Below, in pieces: positions 1 to 6,948 of a stretch of 25,247 bases of DNA. The position numbers were made by a program, and so were the translations under genes. Origin of the DNA: UBA3103 sp002365855 (GTDB taxonomy: Bacteria; Bacillota; Desulfotomaculia; Desulfotomaculales; Pelotomaculaceae); the NCBI GenBank assembly GCA_030627625.1, contig DAOURR010000031.1, positions 1 to 25,247 of the forward strand, given 5' to 3'. The notes beneath the pieces are model-generated. The model was given only the letters and a program-made list of their open reading frames with translations. It searched no databases and was not told the origin of the DNA. Position 1 is the first letter of the stretch, and the number at the start of each line of letters is the position of its first letter.

Positions 1-74
1 TCTTGAAGGCTTTAGATAACCAAAGAAGCACTGGTTATGTAGTTGTCTGAGATCAGTTTGCGGGATCAGTAAAC

Positions 75-260
75 TTGTTCAGCAAGCCCTACGTAGGGTT
101 TAAGCTTGGGAAGAACTGGCACTTGATCGAGCCTTATTTCCGGCCGGTCAGCTATACCATCCTAACAGCCCTGATCGCAGGTGTAATCTGGTTTGTTTAT
201 AAGAATATCCGCAACCGGAAAGATCGGATTCGTTCCGAGAACCGGAAACAACTAGATTAA
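75..260 (+). pseudogene. C-terminal remnant of a DedA-family membrane protein
   Basis: The 61 codons from the TTG at 75 match the last third of the intact DedA protein encoded at 15703-16284. Here YVGFKLGKNWHLIEPYF aligns with YIGLKLGQNWKAIEPWF there, followed by one hydrophobic helix and a basic tail. An in-frame TGA at 48-50 closes the frame upstream, so the N-terminal two thirds, including the conserved IPxPSE region of the family, are absent. Recognisable homology starts near base 84, so bases 1-80 are probably foreign sequence. No good ribosome binding site precedes the TTG. It is therefore called a pseudogene rather than a small gene. The break could be a mobile-element insertion or an older deletion. 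Confidence 0.7.
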
Positions 261-628
261 TTGTCCCAAAAGCTCACCGGGCCAAACCCAACTTGCAAAG
301 CTGTCCTCTCCAAAACTTCCTGATTGATCACTAATTTTTACATTCACGCGCACAGGCCAAGCCCGCAATACTCACTCCTATGATTTAAATTTTTCATAAA
401 ATAAATATTCTCCTAACGACACATTTAATTTTTCATAGATTTCTTCCCGTTTCAAACCTCGGCATTACATGTGTTTACGCGAATAACAAAAGAATATTTA
501 GCCATAATAAAATGCACCTCCAAATATTAGATTCGTGTCTAACATTTGGGGTACACTTCAACCCGGCTCATTAATTTAATAAGTTATGCGTGTTATAAAA
601 TTTATATCAATTAAAAAGGAGTGATCTT
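261..628. other. Non-coding stretch with a strong inverted repeat and AT-rich direct repeats
   Basis: No convincing gene lies here. The stretch is AT-rich, has two copies of AATTTTTCATA (near 391 and 428), and has a 12-bp inverted repeat at 520-549. The last 30 bases supply the leader and ribosome binding site of the gene at 629. Confidence 0.6.
520..549. repeat. 12-bp inverted repeat with 6-base spacer (operator or hairpin)
   Basis: The left arm CCAAATATTAGA (520-531) and right arm TCTAACATTTGG (538-549) are reverse complements with one mismatch, around spacer TTCGTG. The repeat lies 80 bases upstream of the membrane-protein gene at 629. It has no T-tract, so it looks more like a protein-binding site or 5'-leader hairpin than a terminator. 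Confidence 0.55.
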
Positions 629-973
629 GTGACCGGTTTAACAATTAAACTCGCTGTCTGCCCGGCAGTAGTATATTTATCCGACGTCATTTTCAGGCAG
701 GTCAACTACGCCGCTCTATGGCAGCCAATCCTGGTGGGACTGCTTATCGCTGTTGCCGCTCATGCAATAGAAGTAATCAAGCTGATGCCGGGTACCCTCT
801 GGCTGAGCAGCGGGTTTGATTTCATGGCTGCGACAGTTATCGTATATCTCAGCGCGTTAGCCCTGCCGGGCGCTTTCCTGACTTTCCCCGGTGTTTTGCT
901 GACCGCGCTATTCTTAACTCTAACTGAAATACCCCAGCATTACTGGCTGATTAAAAGCGGCATGGCTGAATAG
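629..973 (+). CDS. Small four-helix membrane protein, possibly DUF2512/YndM-like
   Basis: A 114-aa, almost wholly hydrophobic protein with about four membrane helices separated by short loops. The GTG start at 629 sits 7 bases after AAGGAG. Helix spacing and a charged loop after helix 2 resemble the DUF2512-like protein encoded at 13833-14204, but identity is low, so the family link is tentative. It stands alone on its strand, has an inverted repeat 80 bases upstream and a strong terminator at 1040. Function is unknown. In Bacillus, YndM-type proteins are small integral membrane proteins without an assigned biochemical role. Confidence 0.7.
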   Translation: MTGLTIKLAVCPAVVYLSDVIFRQVNYAALWQPILVGLLIAVAAHAIEVIKLMPGTLWLSSGFDFMAATVIVYLSALALPGAFLTFPGVLLTALFLTLTEIPQHYWLIKSGMAE

Positions 974-1039
974 GTTTAGACAGTGGCTTTTTAAAGACCA
1001 TTCTTGAATTCATAAAACACAGCTTTCAGATGTTGATTC

Positions 1040-1084
1040 GGAAGCAAAAGGGGCAGCCTTCCCGCTCCCCCCTGCTTCCTTTTT
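1040..1084 (+). terminator. Rho-independent terminator after the small membrane-protein gene
   Basis: GGAAGCA (1040-1046) pairs with TGCTTCC (1073-1079), with an inner GGGG/CCCC helix, followed directly by TTTTT. It closes the plus-strand gene at 629-973 before the convergent hcp gene. Confidence 0.8.
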
Positions 1085-1120
1085 GCGCAATTTGGGTTTT
1101 TTACTGTTTCCTTTAAATCC

Positions 1121-2683
1121 CTAGCCGAGAACTGTCTTTAGATCTGCCTCAGGAGTGCTGATAGGATTGATGTTAAATTTATCGACAAGCACACTCAGCA
1201 CGTTCGGAGAGATAAAAGCCGGAAGAGTTGGGCCGAGGTAGATATTTTTTATATCCAGCGACAGGAGCGTCAGCAGTATACACACGGCTTTCTGCTCGAA
1301 CCATGAGAGCACGAGTGTCAGGGGCAGCTCGTTCACCCCGCACTTAAAGGCATCGGCAAGGGCAAGAGCTACCTGTACCGCAGAGTAGGCGTCATTGCAC
1401 TGGCCCATGTCCATAATGCGCGGCAGGCCTCCAATCTCACCGATATCCAGGTCGTTAAAGCGGTACTTGCCGCAGGCGAGGGTCAGGATAACTGTGTCGT
1501 TGGGAGCTTTTTTAACAAACTCGGTGTAGTAGTTCCTCCCCGCCCTCGCGCCGTCGCAGCCGCCCACGAGGAAAAAATGCCTGATCGCGCCGGTTTTTAC
1601 CGCCTCAATCACCTTATCCGCCACGCCAAGCACAGCATTGCGGGCAAACCCGGTCATCAGCTCAGACCCGCCGTTGATCCCGGTGAGCTTTTTATCTTCA
1701 GCCCAGCCGCCCAGTTCAAGCGCCCTGTTGATTACCGGGGTGAAATCCTTTACACCGCCGCCTTCCGGTATATGTTTAATGCCTGGATAACCGACCACGG
1801 AAGTGGTGAAGATCCTGTCCGCATAAGATGGCCTGGGGGGTACTATGCAGTTAGTTGTATAAACAACCGGACCCGGTATGCCGTCAAACTCTTTCTGCTG
1901 GTTCTGCCAGGCGGTCCCGAAATTGCCCTTAAGGTGCGGGTACTTCTTTAGCTCCGGGTAGCCGTGAGCCGGCAGCATTTCGCTGTGGGTGTAGATGTTT
2001 ATGCCCCTGCCCTCGGTCTGCTCCAACAGCTGCTTCAGGTCGAGCAGGTCATGACCGGTTATAACTATAAACGGCCCTTTTTCTATGGTGGTGGGAACCT
2101 TTACCGGTACGGGATGCCCGTACGCCGAGGTGTTGGCCTCGTCAAGCAGGGCCATGCACTTGAGGTTTGCCTGCCCGAACTCCATTACCAAGCCCAGCCA
2201 TTCCTCAACCGTGTGCTCCTCACCAATAGCCTGCATACCCTTGTAGAACCATGAAGTAACTTCATCGTCTTTTTTGCCAAGCACACAGGCGTGCCAGGCG
2301 TAGGCTGCCATGCCGCGCATACCGAGCAGCAAGGTGGAGCGAAGGGATACTATATCCGTGTCCCCCTGCCAGAGGACACCGGGCTCGAGGTCTTCAGCAC
2401 CGCCTAATTTTTCTTTTTCAGCCTGAACCAGTTTTGTTAATTCATCAATCCGTTTGCCGTCAAAGTTAACATTGGTAATTGTCGCAAAAAGTCCCTGCAT
2501 CATCAGCTCATCGGCTTCCTTGCCCGGCTGTTTGTCCCGCGCCGCCCGGGCAAGACCTACCAGGGCGCAGGTCAGGTCGTCATGCTTGTTGGCGACATCC
2601 GGCTTTTTGCCGCACACGCCACCATTGGTGCAGCCTTTGCCGCCCGCTGTTTGCTCGCATTGAAAACAAAACATTTTGCTCAT
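1121..2683 (-). CDS. hcp: Hydroxylamine reductase / hybrid-cluster protein
   Basis: A 520-aa cytoplasmic iron-sulfur protein of the Hcp family. Family members carry a cubane cluster and a hybrid Fe-S-O cluster; they reduce hydroxylamine in vitro and act as NO reductases in nitrosative-stress defence. The N-terminal cysteines C6, C9, C18 and C24 form a CX2CX8CX5C pattern typical of class I rather than the E. coli-type spacing. The hybrid-cluster ligands are all visible: the His in GHDLLDL, the Glu in THSEMLPA, the Cys residues in NCIVPP, GGCDGARAG, LACGKYRF and GQCNDAYS, and Glu/Lys in WFEQKAV. The ATG is 7 bases after GGGGAGG. It lies 90 bases downstream of a ferredoxin gene in the same orientation, probably its electron donor, and both are divergent from an HcpR-like regulator. 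Confidence 0.97.
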   Translation of the reverse strand: MSKMFCFQCEQTAGGKGCTNGGVCGKKPDVANKHDDLTCALVGLARAARDKQPGKEADELMMQGLFATITNVNFDGKRIDELTKLVQAEKEKLGGAEDLEPGVLWQGDTDIVSLRSTLLLGMRGMAAYAWHACVLGKKDDEVTSWFYKGMQAIGEEHTVEEWLGLVMEFGQANLKCMALLDEANTSAYGHPVPVKVPTTIEKGPFIVITGHDLLDLKQLLEQTEGRGINIYTHSEMLPAHGYPELKKYPHLKGNFGTAWQNQQKEFDGIPGPVVYTTNCIVPPRPSYADRIFTTSVVGYPGIKHIPEGGGVKDFTPVINRALELGGWAEDKKLTGINGGSELMTGFARNAVLGVADKVIEAVKTGAIRHFFLVGGCDGARAGRNYYTEFVKKAPNDTVILTLACGKYRFNDLDIGEIGGLPRIMDMGQCNDAYSAVQVALALADAFKCGVNELPLTLVLSWFEQKAVCILLTLLSLDIKNIYLGPTLPAFISPNVLSVLVDKFNINPISTPEADLKTVLG

Positions 2684-2773
2684 CTGGCAACCTCCCCATT
2701 ATTTATTCCCGTTAATACTTCTTACCTTTGTATTTATGACATTCTGTCCTCACCATGCTTTTTCCCTACTGTA

Positions 2774-3499
2774 TTAATCCTCCACAATACTTCCGTCGGT
2801 TGCGACAGTGACAATGCGCCATGGGATCATCTTACCACTATTTCTCAGAGCCTGCTTCACCGCGTTCTCTATCCCGCCGCAGCAGGGTACCTCCATGCGG
2901 AGCACGGTAACACTTTTTATTTTATGCGTTTTTAATATTTCCGTCAGTTTTCCCGCATAATCTGCTTCATCCAGCTTCGGGCAGCCGATGACAGTGATTT
3001 TACCGCGCATGAAGTCATTATGGACATTTGCGTAGGCGTAGGCCGTGCAGTCAGCGGCAACAAGCAGGTGGGCGCTATCAAAATAGGGAGCGTTAACCGG
3101 TACCAGCTTAATCTGGCAAGGCCACTGTCGAAGCTGTGACCCGATAGATACATCTTTTGCCGCAGAGGGGACAGGCGGCGCTGCTTCAATTTTTCTTTCG
3201 ATTGTTCTGGCATGGGTGCCGGGACAGCCGCAGGCCAGTTTTTCCGGCATGGAATTAAACCTGGCTTCCATATGCTTTTTAACAGCTTCTTCATCAAACG
3301 CCGCAGCCTCCCGCTCCTCGAGCACGATCGCTCCAACCGGGCACTCCGGCAGGCAGTCCCCCAACCCGTCACAGTAGCTTTCGGAAACAAGCCTGGCCTT
3401 ACCATCCACAAGCTGTAGGGCCCCCTCGTGGCAGGCATCGATACAAAGCCCGCAGCCGTTGCACTTATCCTCGTCTATCTTAACGATTTTCCTTTTCAC
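2774..3499 (-). CDS. 4Fe-4S ferredoxin-domain protein partnered with Hcp
   Basis: A 241-aa iron-sulfur protein. The GTG start at 3499 was chosen because AGGGAGTGG lies just upstream; the longer frame from a TTG at 3550 has no such site. The N-terminal ferredoxin domain has a complete CX2CX2CX3C motif (C13, C16, C19, C23). The second motif, CDGLGDCLPEC (C43, C49, C53), has Leu where a fourth Cys would be expected. A middle segment has CGCPG, and the C-terminal 110 residues have VIGCPKLDEADY and VPCCGGIENA, conserved in Hcp-linked ferredoxin proteins as I recall the family. Position directly ahead of hcp suggests it supplies electrons to hydroxylamine/NO reduction. Confidence 0.9.
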   Translation of the reverse strand: MKRKIVKIDEDKCNGCGLCIDACHEGALQLVDGKARLVSESYCDGLGDCLPECPVGAIVLEEREAAAFDEEAVKKHMEARFNSMPEKLACGCPGTHARTIERKIEAAPPVPSAAKDVSIGSQLRQWPCQIKLVPVNAPYFDSAHLLVAADCTAYAYANVHNDFMRGKITVIGCPKLDEADYAGKLTEILKTHKIKSVTVLRMEVPCCGGIENAVKQALRNSGKMIPWRIVTVATDGSIVED

Positions 3500-3559
3500 C
3501 TGGCACCCACTCCCTTCTGTTTTGATTTTGTTTTTCTTTTGTACTTGCAAGGTAATTCT

Positions 3560-3567
3560 ATTATAAT
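3560..3567. promoter_or_regulatory. Palindromic -10 element shared by divergent hcpR and ferredoxin-hcp promoters
   Basis: ATTATAAT (3560-3567) is its own reverse complement, so TATAAT can be read at 3562-3567 on the plus strand and at 3565-3560 on the minus strand. On the plus strand TTGTAC at 3539-3544 gives a 17-bp spacer. On the minus strand no good -35 exists; that region is filled by the palindrome at 3582-3597, as expected for an activator-dependent promoter. Confidence 0.55.
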
Positions 3568-3581
3568 TAGACTAAAAAAAC

Positions 3582-3597
3582 GGTAGCCTCGGTTACC
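3582..3597. promoter_or_regulatory. Operator-like palindrome, probable HcpR binding site
   Basis: GGTAGCCTCGGTTACC has half-sites GGTAnCC and GGnTACC around two central bases, the 16-bp two-fold symmetry expected of a CRP/FNR-family site. It sits about 36 bases upstream of the predicted minus-strand start (the activating position) and just downstream of the predicted hcpR start (autorepression). Assignment to HcpR is an inference from adjacency. Confidence 0.6.
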
Positions 3598-3616
3598 AAA
3601 AGTACGGGGATTAAAA

Positions 3617-4309
3617 ATGTATAAAAAATGGCTCAAATCGCTATCGGCATGCGCATTGTTTGAGGGTATGAACACCGATGAACTAAGCAGCGTGCTCACA
3701 TGTCTGAAACCAAAGGTGTGCAGCTTTAAGAGAAATAAATGGGTGGCGGTGGAAGGCGAGCCATTGACCGGTTTGGGGGTAGTCCTTGCCGGGGATGTCG
3801 TGGTCACCAGGGAGGGCGCGGCGGGCAACCGGGTTATTATAGCGGTGGACGGGCCGGGGGAAATGTTTGGCGAGATGGCCGCGTTTGCTGAAAAAGTTGT
3901 GTGGCCTGCAACGGTTGTGGCGCGGGGAGCCTGCGAGGTGATGTTTCTGCCATGCGAAAAGATAGTCGGGAGCTGTGAAAAGTCATGTGCAAGCCACAAG
4001 CTGATAATTACAAACATGCTTAAAATACTATCCTCCAAGGCGCTCATGCTGAACAGAAAGGTTGAATACCTGGCGATAAAAAGCATGCGGGGAAAAGTCA
4101 GCACTTTCCTGCTAGAGCAGTTTAAAAAACAGGGTAAGCTCACTTTTATAATGCCGCTGAAGCGAAATGAGCTGGCGGAATTTTTAAATGTATCCCGTCC
4201 CTCCCTTTCACGCGAGATGAGTAAATTGAGAGATGAAGGGGTTATAGAGTTTCACAGGGCATCGATAAAAATCAAAGATTTAGATGTTTTGAGGATGTTG
4301 GCCGAATAA
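3617..4309 (+). CDS. hcpR: CRP/FNR-family regulator, HcpR-like
   Basis: A 230-aa cytoplasmic transcription factor. Residues about 15-130 form a cyclic-nucleotide-binding-like beta barrel, with GEMFGEMAAF where CRP has its phosphate-binding cassette. A dimer helix follows, then a C-terminal winged helix-turn-helix with MPLKRNELAEFLNVSRPSLSREMSKL as recognition region. The Arg and Ser of the CRP cyclic-nucleotide site are not evident, so the effector is probably not cAMP. Several cysteines (C12, C29, C35 and others around 108-130) might relate to redox or NO sensing. Known HcpR regulators control hcp in anaerobes, and this gene is divergent from ferredoxin-hcp with a shared operator. Ribosome binding is weak (GGGGAT), consistent with low expression. 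Confidence 0.85.
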   Translation: MYKKWLKSLSACALFEGMNTDELSSVLTCLKPKVCSFKRNKWVAVEGEPLTGLGVVLAGDVVVTREGAAGNRVIIAVDGPGEMFGEMAAFAEKVVWPATVVARGACEVMFLPCEKIVGSCEKSCASHKLIITNMLKILSSKALMLNRKVEYLAIKSMRGKVSTFLLEQFKKQGKLTFIMPLKRNELAEFLNVSRPSLSREMSKLRDEGVIEFHRASIKIKDLDVLRMLAE

Positions 4310-4611
4310 AGGAAGAACATGATTTATTGAAAACCCACTTCCCTCCTGTAAACCGCATCAACTCCCGTCTGAACAAATGCATCCTGAATAGAAAGCACCG
4401 GTTTTAATAAGCCGGCGCTTTCTTGTTCCCAAAAAGGTCCTGCAGAATATATTATCTTATTCAATATTTATTGAGAATTTTTACCCTGGATATAGCGTAA
4501 AAGGTTTTTTCATGTCGATAGCGAAAATTATTTAAAATTACCCTTTATAAGCATACCCCAGGCGAAATCCATTAGACTTTTAGTCGCCGGCAAGTAAAGG
4601 GAGGAATAAAA
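4310..4611. other. Intergenic region with the hcpR terminator and an AT-rich leader
   Basis: No gene seen. It holds a terminator near 4391 and, further on, an AT-rich segment leading to the GGGAGGA ribosome binding site of the gene at 4612. A short dyad CAATA-TT-TATTG lies at 4462-4473. Confidence 0.5.
4391..4425 (+). terminator. Probable terminator of hcpR
   Basis: GAAAGCACCGG (4391-4401) pairs with CCGGCGCTTTC (4412-4422) with one A-C mismatch, followed by a short T-rich run. Confidence 0.55.
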
Positions 4612-5745
4612 ATGCATCAGGTAATAATAGTGGGCGCCGGGCCCGCTGGCGCCTACCTGGCTTACCTTCTATCCAGGGCGGGGATAAGCGTGCTCGTACT
4701 CGAAAAAAAGCGATTCCCCCGCTACAAGCCCTGTGGGGGCGGCATCACACCAAAGGCAGTCAAACTTTTGGATTTTGATTTAAACCCGGTTATTGAAGAT
4801 ACCGTCCGAAGTGCAGTCTTTACCTACCAGCTGAAAAACCCGGTCACGGTTAATTTTGAAGAACCCATTATTTACATGGTCAGCAGGGAACGTTTTGATG
4901 CCCTCTTACTCGAAAAAGCCCGGGAATCCGGATCGAAAATTATTGAAGGGACCCGGGTGGAACGGGTGGAAGTATCTGAACGGCGGGTGACAGTCTACAC
5001 GGACGGAAAGGACTATCATGGTGAACTGCTAGCCGGGGCGGACGGCGCGCTGGGGGTGGTTGCACGCTCCCTGGGACTATGCAGGCACAGAAGGATTGCG
5101 CCCAGTCTGGAATGCGAGTTCCCCGCTTCAGCTGAAATAATAAAGGATAGCCGTGGTAATGTTAAGATAGATTATGGATTGATCCATGAAGGTTACACCT
5201 GGATATTCCCCAAAGAGAACCACTTATCGGTGGGCGTATGGAGCAATTCTGCCAGGCCCAGGAACTTGCGGTCCTCCCTAAAAAAACTTTTTCAGGCCGA
5301 GGAGCTTGGCGGGACGCCGCACGCTGCAAAAACCCGAGGCTGGTTCATCCCGGTTAACCCAAAGCCGGTCGATTTGCACGGCAAGCGCTCCCTGGTCGTT
5401 GGTGACGCGGCAGGCCTGGCGGACGCATTCACCGGAGAGGGCATTTATTCGGCTCTCTTCAGCGCACGCCTTGCTGCAGAAGTGATAACCGGGCAGTCCG
5501 CAAGGCAGATCCCTGACTTGCGCCAGTATACCAGCCTGGTACAAGAAAAAATGGGCCCTGATCTCGCCGGCTCTCACCGGCTTTCACGCTGGGTCCCTCA
5601 CCTATCCGGTTTAATTCATAATGTCTTGTACCGCCATCAGGACCTTGTTGGCGAATTCATGGAAGTAGCCAGCGGTGGCAAAACTTATGCCGGCTTCCTA
5701 AAATTATTTCAAAAGAAGGTTCGGGGTTTGCTGCGCTCAGTTTAA
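4612..5745 (+). CDS. Geranylgeranyl-reductase-family flavoprotein
   Basis: A 377-aa FAD-dependent oxidoreductase. The Rossmann motif GAGPAG (residues 8-13) opens the protein and is followed by LVLEKKRFPRYKPCGGG, the Cys-containing PCGGG signature of geranylgeranyl reductases. A second FAD motif, VVGDAAGLADAFTGEGI, appears near residue 262. Family members saturate double bonds in isoprenoid chains, such as chlorophyll side chains and archaeal lipids, and some act on menaquinone or polyprenol tails. The bacterial substrate cannot be read from the sequence, but non-photosynthetic neighbours make a quinone or polyprenol tail more likely than chlorophyll. ATG at 4612 follows GGGAGGA by 6 bases. 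It is a single gene, convergent with the HIT gene. Confidence 0.88.
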   Translation: MHQVIIVGAGPAGAYLAYLLSRAGISVLVLEKKRFPRYKPCGGGITPKAVKLLDFDLNPVIEDTVRSAVFTYQLKNPVTVNFEEPIIYMVSRERFDALLLEKARESGSKIIEGTRVERVEVSERRVTVYTDGKDYHGELLAGADGALGVVARSLGLCRHRRIAPSLECEFPASAEIIKDSRGNVKIDYGLIHEGYTWIFPKENHLSVGVWSNSARPRNLRSSLKKLFQAEELGGTPHAAKTRGWFIPVNPKPVDLHGKRSLVVGDAAGLADAFTGEGIYSALFSARLAAEVITGQSARQIPDLRQYTSLVQEKMGPDLAGSHRLSRWVPHLSGLIHNVLYRHQDLVGEFMEVASGGKTYAGFLKLFQKKVRGLLRSV

Positions 5746-5764
5746 AAAAAAACGAGCCTGAACC

Positions 5765-5792
5765 GAAACAATAAAACGATGGGGTTTTCCCC
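5765..5792 (-). terminator. Terminator of the HIT gene
   Basis: Read on the minus strand, GGGG-AAAA-CCCC (5792-5781) is followed by a T-rich tract (ATCGTTTTATTGTTT). Confidence 0.5.
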
Positions 5793-5798
5793 GCCGCT

Positions 5799-6281
5799 TT
5801 ACTTTTTTTTGGCCAGCGCGTCCTTGATCTTTTTATATGTAGCCTCAAGCGATTCAGACATAACTATTACATCCCCAAACACCGGCATAAAGTTGGTATC
5901 GCCGCACCAGCGGGGAACAACATGGATGTGAATATGTCCCGGAACACCTGCCCCTGCGGCCTTGCCTATATTGACTCCCACGTTAAACCCTTCCGGGTTA
6001 AACGTGCGCAGCGCATTTACCATCTTCTGGGTCATTTTGAAAAGCTCCATCATTTCTTCCTCGTCCAGGTCCTCAATCTCACCCACATGCCGGTACGGCA
6101 TGATTAATAGGTGCCCGTTGTTATAGGGATACAGGTTCATAATTACAAACGTCTTTTCCCCCCGCAGGACAACAAGATTTCTCTCGTCCTCCTCAGAGTT
6201 CGCCTTACCGCAAAAAACACAGTCCCCCCCGTGGTCTCCGCCGATATATACCATGCGCCACGGCGCCCAGATCTGCTCCAT
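5799..6281 (-). CDS. HIT-family nucleotide hydrolase/phosphorylase (Ap4A-type)
   Basis: A 160-aa cytoplasmic protein. ATG at 6281 was chosen over a start 13 codons upstream because GGAGG lies 10 bases before it and the protein then opens with MEQIWAPWRM, the usual start of this branch. The histidine triad HIHIHVV (H116, H118, H120) supplies the nucleotidyl-transfer histidine. CVFC (C21, C24), probably with a later His, forms the zinc site seen in GalT-like HIT proteins. The WAPWR opening and HVVPRWCGDTNFMPV tail resemble bacterial diadenosine tetraphosphate phosphorylase/hydrolase proteins such as Rv2613c. The likely role is turnover of dinucleoside polyphosphates. It is a single gene, converging on the flavoprotein gene. 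Confidence 0.93.
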   Translation of the reverse strand: MEQIWAPWRMVYIGGDHGGDCVFCGKANSEEDERNLVVLRGEKTFVIMNLYPYNNGHLLIMPYRHVGEIEDLDEEEMMELFKMTQKMVNALRTFNPEGFNVGVNIGKAAGAGVPGHIHIHVVPRWCGDTNFMPVFGDVIVMSESLEATYKKIKDALAKKK

Positions 6282-6441
6282 CTCCCTTACACCTCCGGTT
6301 TGGTAATATTCTGCCTGCAAAAAAAAGAAAATATAACCATATTATTTTTCTACGTCAATGAATCACATTCCTTTGTCTTTTTTTAACTGCAAATTAATAA
6401 TAATTTTAGGTTAAAGTTAATTAAATATTCTGATAAAAGCC

Positions 6442-6470
6442 TTGACAGCAGCCCAGCTCTTTTATATAAT
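6442..6470 (+). promoter_or_regulatory. Perfect consensus sigma-A promoter of the structured RNA
   Basis: TTGACA (6442-6447) and TATAAT (6465-6470) match the vegetative consensus exactly with a 17-bp spacer. The start of transcription is predicted near 6477. No open reading frame follows within 500 bases on this strand. Confidence 0.85.
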
Positions 6471-6476
6471 AAAAAT

Positions 6477-6948
6477 ACCCAGAATAACCAGCAGGTTGCA
6501 TCTTCTGGGGATATAATAACCCTGGTGTTCGCAGCTGAAAAGAAGGTACTCCGCGTAAACTGTCAGCAAGCTCAAAGGTGGAAGAACTGAAAGGCCGCAA
6601 GGCATAGCAGTAAGTCAACCAGGTTTCACACAGGTTAGCCTGAAGATCCTAAGCAGCGGGGCAACCCGGAGCCTTGGAAAGTTTAGGAAACCGGAAACCT
6701 TAAGTTAAGGGCTACAGGATTAAGCAGATACCTGAGAATCAGCAAAAGAACCTGCACCTAAAGTGAAGATAATCGAAAGGTTGGTATTCGTAAAGGGCAG
6801 GGGAGGCGAACAAGTAGGAAAGGCAGATGATCTGCCGGACCGAAATTCAGGGCCATAAAGGAGGGGAGTACTGGATTGCAGTACGCCTCGGGGAATGGGT
6901 AGGCAGGTCCCGTCATGGGATTGAGACCTGCCCATTCTCTTTTTTTTG
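6477..6948 (+). ncRNA. Unidentified large structured RNA, about 470 nt
   Basis: A protein-free segment bounded by a perfect promoter and a strong terminator. It is rich in self-complementary segments. GNRA-capped hairpins: GCC-GCAA-GGC (6594-6603), CGGG-GCAA-CCCG (6657-6668), AATC-GAAA-GGTT (6771-6782). Other hairpins: CAGG-TTAG-CCTG (6631-6642), GGCAGA-TGA-TCTGCC (6822-6836), GTACTG/CAGTAC (6868-6884). Longer helices enclose them: GATCCT/AGGATT (6645-6650 with 6716-6721), AGCCTT/AAGGGCT (6670-6675 with 6707-6713), GATACC/GGTATT (6727-6732 with 6783-6788), GAGGCG/CGCCTC (6803-6808 with 6884-6889). It lacks the signature sequences of RNase P RNA, tmRNA, SRP RNA, T-box and common riboswitches as I know them. 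It could be a stand-alone RNA or a very long leader of the hydrogenase-regulator gene at 7030. Helices were paired by eye, not folded. Confidence 0.75.

Noticed and set aside
452..505. 17-codon minus-strand frame starting MAKYSF behind GGAGG, resembling the start of IS3-family OrfA
   Set aside because: Only six residues match and the frame stops at once; a neighbouring short frame is equally unsupported. Not enough to call a transposase remnant.
3496..4143. 215-codon minus-strand frame opposite hcpR
   Set aside because: Shadow of a clear CRP/FNR-family gene; composition rich in Ser, Thr and Pro and no start context.
6421..6935. Minus-strand open frames of 65 and 71 codons across the structured RNA
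   Set aside because: No ribosome sites and no protein-like composition; explained by the RNA gene on the other strand.
6477..6948. RNase P RNA, tmRNA or SRP RNA as identity of the structured RNA
   Set aside because: The GAGGAAAGUCC and ACAGAA-type blocks of RNase P, the tmRNA tRNA-like ends and tag frame, and the SRP GGAAGG/GCAGC apical loop are not present.
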